Assembly: GCF_036850765.1 (NCBI RefSeq) | Contig: NC_089494.1 | Location: 59,475,809 to 59,539,808 of the forward strand | Direction of reading: 5' to 3' | Length of the DNA stretch: 64,000 nucleotides | Source of the DNA: Saccopteryx bilineata | Taxonomy: Eukaryota; Chordata; Mammalia; Chiroptera; Emballonuridae | Shown here: piece after piece, positions 22,905 to 35,000 of the stretch | How the letters are laid out: every line of letters starts with the position of its first letter | Position numbering within the stretch: the first letter of the stretch is position 1 | Made by a program: the position numbers and the translations under genes | Notes under the pieces: model-generated | What the model was told of the DNA's origin: nothing | Databases searched by the model: none | The model's input: the letters and a program-made list of their open reading frames with translations, nothing else

Positions 22905-23104
22905 CACAAAGAAAACTAGATAGAAGGTGACAGAGGACAATCTGACTTTGGGTGATGGTTATGCAACATAATTGAATGACAAGATAACCTGGACTTGTTA
23001 TCTTTGAATATATGTATCCTGATTTATTGATGTCGCCCCATTAAAAAAATAAAAGTATTAATATATATATATATATATATAAAAATAAAAGAAGGTACAA
23101 TCCC

Positions 23105-24839
23105 TCCTGTTCTTCCCCTGACTTTTTTCAATCTCCTAGCCCCCACATCAGCAAGCCAGAGAATGCTGCCTCTCTCCTGGGGATTTAGGACTATTGGGTG
23201 GGCTACAGTAGCCCTCCATAGGCCCTCTGACTTTGTTCCACACAGGGCCATTACATGACATGTTCCCATGTCAATAATCAAAACCCATAAGGAAACATTA
23301 TGTCCAGCCCTTCCTCAAAATGTATTTCACAAAAAGTATAGAGTGGGAAAGCATTTTTTAAAAAAGATATGATACCTGTGGACTTAGGTTTACCTGCCTG
23401 ACACAAATCAAAACAGTTTTGGTCTTAGGTGCTGAGTTGAGCCAAGGCACCTTGGCTTCTGGCACATGGGAGTCCTTCAGGAGCCCGAGTGTCTTTGGCA
23501 GAACTGAGTATTTTAGGACCAGCTACTTGTCTAAAGCTATATTTACCACAACTTATTTATGAAACACTTTGTTTCAAACATTGAATGAGAAAGGTACTTT
23601 AATTCCATATCATGATAAACATTTAATGAAAAAAAAAAACACAACAACTGGGAGTAACTATACACTTTCTCCTTATTAAGGAAGAGGACTTGTTAGATAG
23701 CAAAAATTCTTCAGCTACTTGCTGGGGATGAGGGAACTAGATGGTCCTACAGGCAAGATTTTCATTTATACAGTCATCAGCTTGTAAGTGTTATCAATGA
23801 AGAGTTTAGCAAGTCTTATCAAAGAAGAATTTAGCAAAATTTTTGGTCCTTAAAATTGACCTATGTCCCAAATCAGTTTTTTAAAATACAAGACTATTTT
23901 GCTCCTATCACCCCTGTTTGTCACTAGGGATATGACCTGAGAAATGCTTGTCATAAAAACCTGTACTGAACAGCATATTTCTTAAGTTAGCTGTGTGAAA
24001 AACAAAAATAGAAGTTAGTGATTTCCTACAGCCCCCAAACTGCTTTGTTCTTCCAACAGAAATGTTGCAGCGCATTACTCCAAAATATAGACTAGGACCC
24101 TTGAGTATTTTACAAATGAACAATGGCTGAGTCATTTAATTTGAGGAACATGGCTAGCTAAGCACTCATTTATTTGTGAAAAAAAAATCTAGAGGGCTTT
24201 TATCATGCTTGTACAAGATCCAGATATATGAAGACTCTGTGAGTCCATAAATACCCTCTGACATGATGGACCATTACGGATCTTAAAGACTCATTGCTAT
24301 CTAAGATCAAACCTGTGCTTCATGGTGAAGCCTGGGAAGAAGATGTATATGCCGACCATTCCAAATCATATCTCTATTTAAAATTCACTCTTTTGGGAAT
24401 GAACTTTTAACTGTTTTTTTGTTTGTTTGTTTGTTTTTTGTTTTGTTTTGCCTGCTGGTTATGAAGCATTAAGTTTCTCAGCCAAGAATATTTCAACTTT
24501 CTAGGCTCACATCTGTACATACCTGCAACTAAATATCTTTCCCTTTTCTCCTCCCAGGAGAGAAACTCAGCCTGGTAGAGACTTCTCATGGTCTTAAACC
24601 TACCACTTAACTTAAAGTTGACCCGAGTCATCTGAACTACTTACCCTTTTAGAGAGATGAATGTTAGAATGAAGAACCGAATTTCTTAGAAAAGATCATT
24701 TATTAAGCTTTGCTCATGACCAAAAGGAGATGTAAGGTAAGGTCGTGCTGCCTCATTAAAAGAAACAGAAAAAAAAAAAACTTTAAGAAGCTGGGTATAG
24801 TAAGCAATGTCACGCAAGGGAGAAAGATGAAGGAGAATG
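23105..24839. other. Single-copy stretch, nothing recognised
   Basis: A (TTTG)n run at 24412-24450 and A-runs at 23630 and 24770. No gene or clear repeat. Confidence 0.4.
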
Positions 24840-25640
24840 AAACCTCTTGGGTTCTGTAAGAGTTCTGGTACTCAAATATGTTTCAGTGTGAATGGTGGTG
24901 GTCTCCACATGACAGCAAGCAATTCTTGGACACTAAAAGGGTATTTGAGAATTCAACTCAATTACAACATTATCTATGTAGGGATAGGTTCAGATCCCAT
25001 GGATAGTGCTCATTTTCACAACGCCGCTCTTGCCACCCCCCAATGCCAGGCACAAGCCCAGGGTATCATCAGTGCTTCTGACTGACTGCCTATAGGTCAG
25101 AGGTTCCAATGACCCCTTATTAAGGTTGGACTAATTTACCAGAGTGGCTCACAGAACTCAGAGATGCACCTACTTACATTTACTAGTTTATTAAAGAATA
25201 TGAGAAAGGATATATATAGACAACCAGCCAGATGAAGAGAGACATAGGGCGAGGTCTGGAGGGGTCCCAAGTGCAGGAACTTCGGTCCTGTGCACTTGGA
25301 GTGCATTGCTTCCCCAGTACATGTGCTCACCAGTCTGGAAGCTCTCTGTGGCTCCTCCTTTTGTGATTTTTATGGAGGCTTCCTCACATAGTTATGATCC
25401 ATTATTAACTCCATTTTAGTCCCCTCACCCTCTCTGGAGGATGAGGGTAGGACTGAAAATTCCAAATTTCTAATCATGGTTTGATCTTTCTAATGACTAG
25501 CCCTCAGTCAGAGTGGCCTCATTAGAGAAAGAGGTACTCCTAGTGTTCTTATCACTTAGAAATTTATAAGGGTTTTAGGAGCTCCATGCCAGGAACTAGG
25601 GGCAGAGACCAATATATATATTTCTTATTATTTCACAACT
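24840..25640 (-). repeat. Probable MER21-type ERVL LTR, old
   Basis: From about 25130 to 25640 the order of blocks AGAGTGGCTCACAGAACTCA, TACTAGTTTATTAAAG, TTTTATGGAGGCTTCCTCAC, GTTTTAGGAGCTCCATGCCA and ATATATATTTCTTATTATTT follows the MER21 LTR as I remember it, in reverse orientation. The left part is less sure. No target-site duplication found. Confidence 0.5.
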
Positions 25641-25889
25641 TCCAACTTCTTCCTCACTTCCCACCAAGAGGTCATTTGGTCTTGTTCATTCTAGCTCCAC
25701 AGTGTCTCCCACACCCAGCCTCCCCTTTCCACTCCTCCTGCTACAACCTCAGTTCTGGCCATTGTCATCTCTCCCCAAGACTATCTGTCTGCTTGCTTCA
25801 CGTTGCCAAGAACGTGATACATGGAACTGATCATGTAGCAAACCAGGCTTTCCACCATTGGAAGGCGTTTCTTCCACTCTCTTGAAAAC
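25641..25889. other. Pyrimidine-rich single-copy stretch
   Basis: A C/T-rich segment with a 99-codon chance frame. May be the upstream part of the L2 that follows. Confidence 0.35.
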
Positions 25890-26215
25890 AACTTGGGTCT
25901 TTCTTGTCCCTCTGCTTAAAACATCCTCTTATATCCCTGCTTTCATTACTGAAATCCTAAACTCACATTAGGCCCTGTCAACCCACCCAGTGAGAATTCA
26001 TAACTGCTGCTAATGCCATATCCTCAAAACACCGTGTTTATATCATATTGATCTTTGTCTTAGTCCATAATTACTTATCTGTACAGTTGCCTTTTGTCCA
26101 GATTGTAAACTCTCTGAGGGTAGGAATCATGTCACACAATATCTAGCACAGGGCCCTAGATGTAGCCAATGCTTAGTAATATGCATTGGATAAATGAGTA
26201 TATTGACACAGATAA
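25890..26215 (+). repeat. L2 LINE 3' end
   Basis: CAGATTGTAAACTCTCTGAG then GGTAGGAATCATGTC and CTAGCACAGGGCCCTAGATG match the L2 3' region, ending GCATTGGATAAATGAG. Confidence 0.7.
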
Positions 26216-27123
26216 GTAAACTTGGTGACTGATCTTTGAAAGAGAGCTAAAAGATCAAAGAAACAGAACTCAGACTTTAAGATGGTGAAGTGAGAAAGGG
26301 TGTTGAGAATATACAGGTCTTCTGCAAATGAAATTATGAAAATATGATATGCATTTATAGAGTTTGTTCTCATGTACTGCTAGCTTCTTTCTTCCTGTTT
26401 CTCTTTCGTTTATAACCTGGAGAAATTCCATTTCATATCATTCTCCTATCCAGCACTGAAAAGTTAGCTATACATAACAAGGTCTTTGCTAATCTCAAAG
26501 CCTTATAAATCTCAGATTTGTTTAGTTAATAGAATTGGTATCAAAATATTTCTACAGTCTGGTTTTGTTTCTGCTTCACCCATCTGGTGCATTCTGACAC
26601 ATTTTTTTTTTCAATACTTTTTATCTTCAGAATGTTTTGAATTATCTGAGTCAATTCAAGTCTCATATTTTCACTATACTTATTTTTCTTGCAAATTAAA
26701 ATGCATTTTACTCTGTCACCTTAAAAAAATGAATGCCAGCCTCTGGTGCCATTTATATTCAGTCAGGCCCTTCTGAATAGAATCCTTCTGTTCTTAATGT
26801 CACCAATTTCCTACAAGCACAACACTTTTCTATTTGCAACTTCATTCACATATTGAGATTCAGGAGATCCTCTGATCTCTAAGGACCTTCAAATGGCATT
26901 AAAAGCATCTCTGTGATGACAATCTAGAGCTTTTCTCACTTTGTTTTTTTCCCTAATAGCCACTATTTACTCTCAAGACCTAACTCCCCCATTTCTCCTG
27001 ACTTTATACCCACATGCACCATGATAGCTGTGACTCAGTTCTTACCACATCCAACTACTAAGTTGCTATGCAATTCTCACTACTTACCGTCACCAAGCCA
27101 ACTTCCATTTGGTTTCTGATTTA
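26216..27123. other. Single-copy stretch, nothing recognised
   Basis: AT-rich, no repeat that I can name, no credible coding frame. Confidence 0.4.
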
Positions 27124-27128
27124 CTCAC

Positions 27129-27815
27129 TGTAAAGCCAGTAGCCACCTTCGTGACCATTCACATTCAGGTTCACATTGGATTCGGACAGACGGTAATGAA
27201 ACAATGGAGCCACGAACTGGTGGGCCATTAGCTTTAATCCTAGCTTGCATCTGGCAGGCAAGTAAAACACACACTGGGCTCCAAAACCCACTCATTCAGT
27301 GCTCACGAAGCTACTGACTTATCCAAGTTTTCCTAGAATCAAAGGTTTCTAGCTCACGAACCTTATTCACCTCTGTTCCCCATCTCCTTCCTTCTCCCTG
27401 CACAAACTGGCTTTTCCTTCAGCACTCTGCCATCTTGGCTGCTTCTCCTGGCCTCCTCCATGTGGCCTTTCTCTGCTCTCTGCTCTCTGCTGTCTCCTCT
27501 AATGCTAATCTCAGGAACCCAGAGAAAGCAAGCTCCCAGTCTGCCCCACTTTATAGTGCAGAAATCAAAACCTTTAATCCAATATACAAAATAGGAAAGT
27601 CTCTGATACAAAGTCCACCCCACATCAAAAAGGGTGGGAAAGGCTTAGTCCTAAAACCAAGCCCCAGGCTACAAGGATCCTGCCTGCCCACAGCCCGCCC
27701 CCATCACCCATTAATACAATCACACCCATCCCAAGCAATCACCTGGGTGATGGGCTTCCATGTGGGCAGCACCATCTTTAACAAAGTGAGCATAATATAT
27801 TTTATCTGCCCGACA
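27129..27815 (-). mobile_element. Solo LTR of an endogenous retrovirus (687 bp)
   Basis: On the minus strand the element begins TGTCGGGCAGATAAAATATA and ends CTGGCTTTACA, so it has TG...CA ends. It is flanked by identical 5-bp repeats CTCAC at 27124-27128 and 27816-27820. A TATAAAG box (plus-strand CTTTATA, 27549-27555) lies about 315 bp upstream of an ATTAAA poly-A signal (plus-strand TTTAAT, 27233-27238), giving a sensible U3-R-U5 layout. No internal retroviral sequence adjoins it, so it is a solo LTR left by recombination between two LTRs. A second member of the family starts at 63554. Retrovirus class is not determined. Confidence 0.85.
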
Positions 27816-27820
27816 CTCAC

Positions 27821-28149
27821 CCACACCCACCACTTGCCTATGTTTATCCCAAAGGATTCCCCTTCCTTGGATAACGCCATTTAATGATAGAGAAGCTTGT
27901 ATCACTAGGTGGAGAGTGGGTTTAATCTCATTCTATTTCACTCACCTGCATGTCCTCTACCCCACTATGCCACCCTCCAAGACATTTTTGCTCGAAGCAG
28001 ATGAGCCCTCGCTCAAGCGACATTTTTACTCTTATATGCCTTCTGATTCTTCCCTATAATGTCACCAAAGCCTCACTTCCCTCTCCTTCTCTCTACACCT
28101 TTAATTCATTTATCCTGTCTACAGTTATCATTTGTAAGAATAGCAAAAA
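27821..28149. other. Single-copy stretch
   Basis: Pyrimidine-rich sequence without a recognised element. Confidence 0.35.
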
Positions 28150-28302
28150 ATTGTTGACTTCTTACTATGAGCCAGGAAATACACTTAGCATTTTATTTGT
28201 ATTATCTTATTTATTCCTCATTATAGTTTTATAAGGAAAGTACTAAATTTCCTTTCCTACTTTATAGAGTGGAGAACTAAAGTTTAAAGAGGTGAAATGA
28301 CT
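28150..28302 (-). repeat. MIR SINE, left half (split by the L1 that follows)
   Basis: ATGAGCCAGGAAATACACTT then CATTATAGTTTTATAAGGAA and GAGTGGAGAACTAAAGTTTA follow MIR antisense. The sequence breaks in the conserved core at AGAGGTGAAATGACT and resumes after the L1 as TTGCCCAAGGTTCC. Confidence 0.8.
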
Positions 28303-29432
28303 GAGATTCCAAGATGGCAGCAGAGTAGGTATACAAACTGCCACCTCCCAGGACCAAACTGGATTACAAATTAATTTAAGAACAATCATTGTGAAAAACG
28401 AAGTTTGGACTAAAAGAACAGGACTTGAAAACCAAGGAGCACAGAAGAAACTACACCAAAACTGGTAGGAAGTGTGGGGACATGGTGGGGGCTCCTCCAC
28501 TTTCAGGAGCTGAGGGGTGGCTGAAGGTCCAGAGGGATTCTCACTGCAGGGAGAGAGACCCTGAGAGGTGAGGGTTCTCAGCCCCAGGACTGGAGCCCCA
28601 GCCTAGAGACCCAGAAACTAGAAGAGACAACCTGACAGCACTGAGTGGGGAAAAGAGCAGGATTTCTGTCTATGGGAAACAGCTTGCAAAGAAGTAGATG
28701 CAGCCTTAAAGGGCATGTGCAGAAAATCTCACTCACAGCCACTTATCTGGGGCTTTGGGGGTGAGGACAGCTGAGAGGATTGGTGTTGCATGAGAAGAGT
28801 GGGGAGATCAAGGCATAGGGACACAAATGGTGATGGGGAGAAGAATACCTGTGCTGAGTCATTCTCCAAAACTAAGGTGGCCATATGCAGGGGGGAGGGC
28901 ACTCCCTCCATCCAGCATGAGCCTAGCTTAAGGCCAATTGACCCACCTCCAGAAATCTCTCCAGTTCTAATCAGCACAAAAGGCAGTTCAGAAAGGAGGA
29001 AGTAAAGGGGAGGGGCAGTAACTCAGGTTTACGGGAAAACCGAGCTACACCTTCCCCTTCTGATACAGAGAACATGCCCCACACCCAGAGAGGAACTGGG
29101 CAGACTACACCTTCTGGTTCTCAGAGGTCACACCCACCACATTCCTGTGTACTTACCATACAGAAAAATAAAAGGCCTGGATAGAGTTTCAACTGGGGCC
29201 AAAGAGCAAGATATGCCCATTACCCCCATCCTAATCACAGAAATTCCTTGCTGGGCTCAGCAAACAAACATCAGGGAAATTAAGACTTTTATGCAGCTCA
29301 CCTTGTTAGAGAGAATTAAAATCCAAACAACCACCAGAGGCTAAGAGATTAAGCCCTGGAGGAGGGGTTGCATTCCCTGTACCAACCTAGGCTGCCCTGA
29401 CCCAACAAGCTTGCAATTGGCACACAGAAAAA

Positions 29433-30410
29433 ATGAGAAGAAAAAGAAATGCAATCCAAATGAATCAACAAGAGAAACCCCCAGAAAAAGAACTGAATGA
29501 GATGGAAGTAACCAAATTACCAGAAACAGAGTTTAAAATAATAATTGTTAGGATGCTTAAGGATCTTAGAGCTACAATGGATGGACATAATGACCACCTA
29601 AATAAAGAAATGGCAAGCATCAAAAAAGACATTGAAGTCATAAAAAAGAATCAATCAGAAAGGACAATTACAAATCAGAAATGAAGACTACGCTAGAAGG
29701 AATCAACAGCAGGCTGGATAAAGCAGAGGATTGAATCAGTAACTTAGAGGACAAGATAAGTGAAAACACAGAAACAGAGCAGCAAAAAGAAGAGAGGTTG
29801 AAAAAGTCTGAGGAAACTATAAGAGAACTCTGTGACAATATGAAGAGAAATAACATCCACATCATAGGGGTTCCTAAAGGAGAAGAGAAAGAACAAGGGA
29901 TAAAGAACTTGTTTGGCCTGACCAGGCGGTGGTGCAGTGGATAGAGGATCAGACTGGGATGCGGAAGGACCCAGGTTTGAGACCCCGAGGTTGCCAGCTA
30001 GAGCGCAGGCTCATCTGGCTTGAGCAAAAAGCTCATCAGCTTGGACCCAAGATCGCTGGCTCAATCAAGCAAGGGGTTACTCGGTCTGCTGAAGGCCTGC
30101 AGTCAAGGCACATATGAGAAGGCAATCAATGAACAACTAAGGTGTTGCAACAAAAAACTGATGATTGATGCTTTTCATCTCTCTCAGTTCCTGTCTGTCT
30201 GTCCCTATCTATCCCTCTCTCTAACTCTCTCTCTGTTCCTGAAAAAAAAAAAAAAAGAACTTGTTTGAAGAAATCATAGCTGAAAACTTTCCTAAATTGA
30301 TGAAGGAAAAAGTCAGACAAGTTCAAGAAGCACAGAGTCCCGGTAAAGAGGAACCCAATGAGGCCTACATCAAGACACATCATAATTAAAATACCAAAAT
30401 TAAGAAATAA
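29433..30410 (+). pseudogene. L1 ORF1 remnant, broken by frameshifts and a SINE
   Basis: Starts MRRKRNAIQMNQQEK and keeps an 83-codon open block whose coiled-coil-like part reads LPETEFKIIIVRML. It then shifts frame near 29684, has a stop near 29733, and runs on through NNIHIIGVPKGEE, the RRM start. The SINE at 29916-30253 interrupts it after KNL, and the coding sequence resumes with FEEIIAENFPKLMKEK. The C-terminal domain decays after 30390. It once made the L1 RNA chaperone and cannot now. Confidence 0.9.
29916..30253 (+). mobile_element. Bat tRNA-derived SINE, long form, nested in the L1
   Basis: A 338-bp copy with exact 14-bp TSDs AAAGAACTTGTTTG at 29902-29915 and 30254-30267. It opens GCCTGACCAGGCGGTGGTGC and has a B-box-like GGTTTGAGACC at 29974-29984, the GAGGTTGCCAGCT core, the AATCAATGAACAACTAAGGT block, a CT-rich tract and an A-tail. 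It shares its whole length with the SINEs at 9361, 41500, 54661 and 63143. It is younger than its L1 host. Confidence 0.95.
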
Positions 30411-30778
30411 AAAAAAAATACTAAAAGCTGCAAGAGAAAGGATGTTAATTTGTTAATTACTTATAACAGAGGCCCCATAAGAATGACATCCGATTTTTCA
30501 ACAGAAAGACTTGAGGCCAGAAGAGAATGGCAAGAAATATTCAAAGTAATGCAAAACGAGAGCCTACAGCCAAGACTTCTTTACCCAGCAAGATTATTGT
30601 TTAAAATTGAAGGAGAAATAAAAAACTTCCCAGACACACACACACACACAAAAAAAAAACCCTCAAGGAATTCATTACAACCAAACCAGTACTGCAAGAT
30701 ATGTTAAGGGGCCTGCTGTAAAAAGAACAAAGGAAAAAAGAAATCAAGAAAAAAAGGATTATAGATTTAAAGAATAAA

Positions 30779-33700
30779 ATGGCAATAAACAACTACATAT
30801 CAATAATAACTTTAAATGTAAATGGATTTAATGCTCCAATCAAAAGACATAGGGTAGCTGCATGGATAAGAAAATAGGACCCGTGCATATGCTGTCTACA
30901 AGAGACCCACCTCAGAACGAAAGATACTCATAGATTGAGAGTAAAAGGATGGAAAAAATATTTCACGCAAATGGAAAGGAAAAAAAGCTGGAGTAGCAAT
31001 ACTAATATCTGACAAAATAAACTTTAAAACAAAGGCTATATAGTAAAGGATAAAGAAGATCACTACATAATGATAAAATTACAACAAGAAGATATAACTA
31101 TTATAAACATATATGCACCTAATATGGGAGCACCTAAATATATAAAACAGATTTTGATGGACAAAAAGGGCAAGATTAACAGCAATACTATAATAGTAAG
31201 GGATGTTAATACCCCACTAACATCAATGGATAGAACCTCTGACAGAAAATTAACAAAGAAACAGTAGCCTTAAATGACACACTACATCAACTGGATTTAA
31301 TAGATTTCTTCAGAACCTTTCACCCCAAAGCAGCAGAATATACATTCTTTTCAAGTGCTCACAGTATATTCTCTAGGATAGACCACATGTTAGGACACAA
31401 AACGTGTCTCAATAAATTTAAGAAGATTGAAATCATATCAAACATCTTCTCTGATCACAACAGCATAAAACTAGAAATCAACTACAATAGAAAAACTAAA
31501 AAGCATTCAAACACTTAGAGACTAAACAGCATGCTATTAAATACTGAATGGGTTAACAATAAGATCAAGGAAGAAATAAAAATCTTCCTTGAAACAAATG
31601 AAAATGAATATACAACAACTCCAAAATTATGAGACACAGCAAAAGCAGTCCTGAGAGGGAAGTTCATAGCATTGCAGGCATACCTTAAGAAGCAAGAAAA
31701 AGCTCAAATAAACAACTTAACCCTGCACCTAAAAGAACTAGAAAAAGAACAGCAAGTAAAGCCCAGAGGAAGTAGAAGGAAGGAAATAATAAAAATCAGA
31801 GCAGAAATAAATGACATAGAGGCAAAAAAACCCCATAAAAACAAAAACAAAAAAACAAAACAAAACAAAACTACAGAAGATCAATGAAACTAAGAGCTGG
31901 TTCTTTGAAAAGGTAAACAAAATTGATGAACTTTTTCACCAGACTGACCAAGAAAAATAGAGGGCTCAAATAAATAAAGTTAGAAATGAGAGTGGAGAAG
32001 TAACAACTGACACAGCAGAAATTCAAAGGACTGTAAGAAAATATATACTATGAAGAACTATATGCCCCAATATGGGACAACCTTGATGAAATGGATAAAT
32101 TTCTTAAAATATATAATCTTCCAAAAATGATTCTGGAAGAATCAGAAAACCTAAACAGACTGATTACAACCAATGAAATCAAAACAGTTATCAAAAAACT
32201 TTCAACAAAGAAAAGTCCTGGGCCTCATGCCTCACAGGCGAATTTTACCAAATACTCAAAGAAAAACTAACTCCTATCCTTCTCAAGCTATTTCAAAAAA
32301 TTCAAGAGGAGGGAAAACTACCAAACTCCTTTTATGAGACGAACATAATTCTCATTCTAAAACCAAGCAAAGACACTACAAAGAAAGAAAACTATAATAT
32401 CCTTGATGAACTTAGATGCTAAAATTCTCAAACAAAATATTAGCAAGTTGGATCCATCAATACATGAAAAAAATCATACATTGTAATCAAGTGGAATTTA
32501 TTCTGGGGAGGCAAGGCTGGTACAATATATGCAAATTAATTAATGTGATTTATCATATAAACAAAAGAAAGGAGAAAAACCACATGATAATATCAATAGA
32601 TGCAGAAAAAACATTTGATAAAATCCAGCACCCATTTATGATAAAAACTCTCAGCAAAGTGGGAATACAGGGAACATACCTCAACATGATAAAAGCCATC
32701 TATGACAAACCCACAGCCAACATCATACACAATGGGCAAAAATTAAAAGCAATCCCCTTAAGAACAGAAACAAGGCAGGGGTGCCCTCTTTCACCACTCT
32801 TATTTAACATGGTCCTGCAAGTCCTAGCCACAGCACTCAGACAAGAAGAAGAAATAAAAAGTGTCCAAACTGGAAAAGAAAAAGTAAAACTATCATTATT
32901 TGCTGATGACTTGATACTGTACATAGAAAACCCTAAAGTCTCAGTCAAAAAACTACTGGAAGTGATAAATGAATTCAGCAAGGTGGCAAGATATAAAATC
33001 AATATTCAGAAATCAGTGGCATTTATATACTGTTTACCAACAATGAACTGTCTGAAAGAGAAATTAAGAAAACAATACCCTTTAGTATTGTAACAAAAAA
33101 AATAAAGTACCTACGTTTAAATTTAACCAAGGAGGTTAAATACCTGTACTCAGAAAATTATAAAACATTGATAAAAAAAACATCAAGGAAGACACAAACA
33201 AGTGGAAGCAAATACCGTGTTCATGGATAGGAAGAATAAACATCATTAAAATATCTATACTACCCAAAGCAATCTATAAATTCAATGCAATTCCTATTAA
33301 AATACCAATGTCATACTTCAAAGATATAGAACAAATATTACAAAAATTTATATGTAACCACAAATATCCTCAGCAATCTTGAAAAAGAAAAATAAAGCAA
33401 AGGGTATCACATCACACTTCCTGATATCAAGCTATACTACAAGGCCATTGAACTCAAAACAGCTTGGTACTGGCATAAGAACAGGCATGTAGATCAATGG
33501 AACAGAACAGAAAACCCAGAAATAAACCCACACTTTTATGACCAATTGATATTTGACAGAGGAGGCAAGAGCATAAAATGAAGTAAAGACAGTCTCTTTA
33601 ATAAATGGTGCTGGGAAAATTGGACACATACATGCAAAATAATGAAACTAGACCACCAACTTACACCATTCACAAAAATCAACTCAAAATGAATAGAAGA

Positions 33701-34596
33701 TTTGAATGTAAGTCATGAAACCATGATCATCTTGGAAGAAAACAGGCAGTAAGCTCTTTAACATCTCTCGCAGCAATATATCTGCTGATTTACCTCCATG
33801 GCAAGTGAAATAAAAGACAGGATGAACAAATGGGACTATATCAAACTAAAAAGCTTTTGCACAGCAAAAGACACCATGAACAAAATAAAAAGACAACCCA
33901 CACAATGGGAGAACATATTTGACAATATGTCTGATAAAGGGTTAATAATCAAAATCTATAAAGAACTTGTAAAACTCAACACCACGAAGATAAATAATCC
34001 AATCAAAAATGGGCAAAAGAAATGAAAGGACATACAGATGACCAATAGACATATGAAAAATGTTCAATGTCACTAGTCATTAGAGAAATGCAAATTAAAA
34101 CCACAATGAGATACCACCTCACACCAGTCAGAATGGTGCTCATTAACAAAACAACACATAATAAGTGCTCTCGAGGATGTGGAGAAAAGGGAACCCCCCT
34201 GCACTGCTGGTGGAAATGCAGACTGGTGCAGCCACTGTGGAAAACAGTATGGAATTTCCTCAAAAAATTAAAAATGGAAATGCCTTTTGACCTAGCTATC
34301 CCACTTTTAGGAATATATCCTAAGAATAACAAATCACTGATTCAAAAGAAGAAATGCATACCATATTTATTGCAGCATTGTTTAAAATAGCCAAGATCTG
34401 GAAACAGCCCAAGTGTCTGTCAGTGGACGAGTGGATTAAAAAGTGGTGGTACAGATACACAATGGAATACTACGCAGCCGTGAAAAAGAAGGAAATCTTA
34501 CCCTTTGCGACAACATGAATGGACCTGGAGCCTATTATGCTAAGTGAAATAAGCCAGGCAGAGAACAAAAAATATCATATGACTTTGCTCATATGA
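30779..34596 (+). pseudogene. L1 ORF2 remnant (endonuclease and reverse transcriptase)
   Basis: ORF2p nicks target DNA and reverse-transcribes L1 RNA. The ATG at 30779 opens with ISIITLNVNGFNAPIKRHR, the standard start of the AP-type endonuclease domain, followed by CLQETHLR. The best open block, 32416-33093 (226 codons with its stop), covers the reverse transcriptase: [12 protein letters not shown] near 32770-32807 and the catalytic FADD at 32899-32910. The C-terminal region reads from about 33800 to 34596 ([26 protein letters not shown]). Stops and frameshifts separate these blocks, so no functional protein is possible. Confidence 0.95.
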
Positions 34597-34922
34597 GGAA
34601 TCCAATCAACAATGTGAACTGAGGAACAGGAGAGACCAATTGATATTTGACGAAGAATCCAGAGGGAAAGCGGTCAGAGGGAAAGGGGATGAGAGGAAGG
34701 GATCAAAGAAAGGAAAGACATCAGTGAAAGTATATAAACATAACACAGAGAGATAGAGGGCAGGATAGTAAATCATGGAGGGAAGAGGAGAAGGTGATGG
34801 GAGGAGGGGGCAAAGGGGGTTTCAAGGAGAACACAGGGATGGGGGGGAGGGAGGAAGATATATTTGGTGGAACACTTGTATCTACGTAAACACAACAAAT
34901 TAAAATCAATAATAAAAAAAAG
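34597..34922 (+). repeat. L1 3'UTR with purine-rich tract and A-tail
   Basis: Purine-rich sequence with GGGATGGGGGGGAGGGAGG at 34837-34855, then TAAACACAACAAATTAAAAT and the A-tail. The G-rich part is the older counterpart of the tract at 22861. Confidence 0.8.
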
Positions 34923-34937
34923 AGAGGTGAAATGACT

Positions 34938-35000
34938 TGCCCAAGGTTCCACTGCTGGAGAACAACATTAGAGTTATAATACTCCTGTTTTATCCTCATA
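34938..35000 (-). repeat. MIR SINE, right half
   Basis: Continues the MIR core directly after the L1 target duplication with TTGCCCAAGGTTCCACTG. Joining it to the left half restores the MIR order. Confidence 0.8.

Larger units (their letters stand above)
22119..23089 (+). mobile_element. Young 5'-truncated L1 with ORF2 C-terminus and 3'UTR
   Basis: The insertion is flanked by perfect 15-bp direct repeats AGAAGGTACAATCCC at 22104-22118 and 23090-23104. It carries the C-terminal part of L1 ORF2 (endonuclease/reverse-transcriptase protein). From about 22190 to 22820 the frame shows only one internal stop (TGA in the GCGEK region near 22392), and it ends YVGGT. The 3'UTR has a G-rich purine block (22861-22904) and ends in an A-rich tail with (TA)n at 23060-23080. 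The 5' truncation is typical of incomplete target-primed reverse transcription. Confidence 0.95.
28303..34922 (+). mobile_element. Nearly full-length, inactive L1 (6.6 kb including a nested SINE)
   Basis: Begins GAGATTCCAAGATGGCAGCA, a classic L1 start with the YY1-like CAAGATGGC, and ends in an A-rich tail. It is bounded by perfect 15-bp repeats AGAGGTGAAATGACT at 28288-28302 and 34923-34937. Order: 5'UTR to about 29432, ORF1 remnant, SINE insertion at 29916-30253, ORF2 remnant from 30779, and a purine-rich 3'UTR from about 34600. Both ORFs carry many stops and frameshifts, so it is dead and older than the L1 at the left edge. Confidence 0.95.

Noticed and set aside
27435..27884. 149-codon plus-strand frame
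   Set aside because: It lies almost wholly inside the minus-strand solo LTR and runs antisense to it.
30650..30665. Nested poly-A insertion in the L1 between ORF1 and ORF2
   Set aside because: The CA and A runs fit slippage in the inter-ORF region; no inserted body or duplication is seen.
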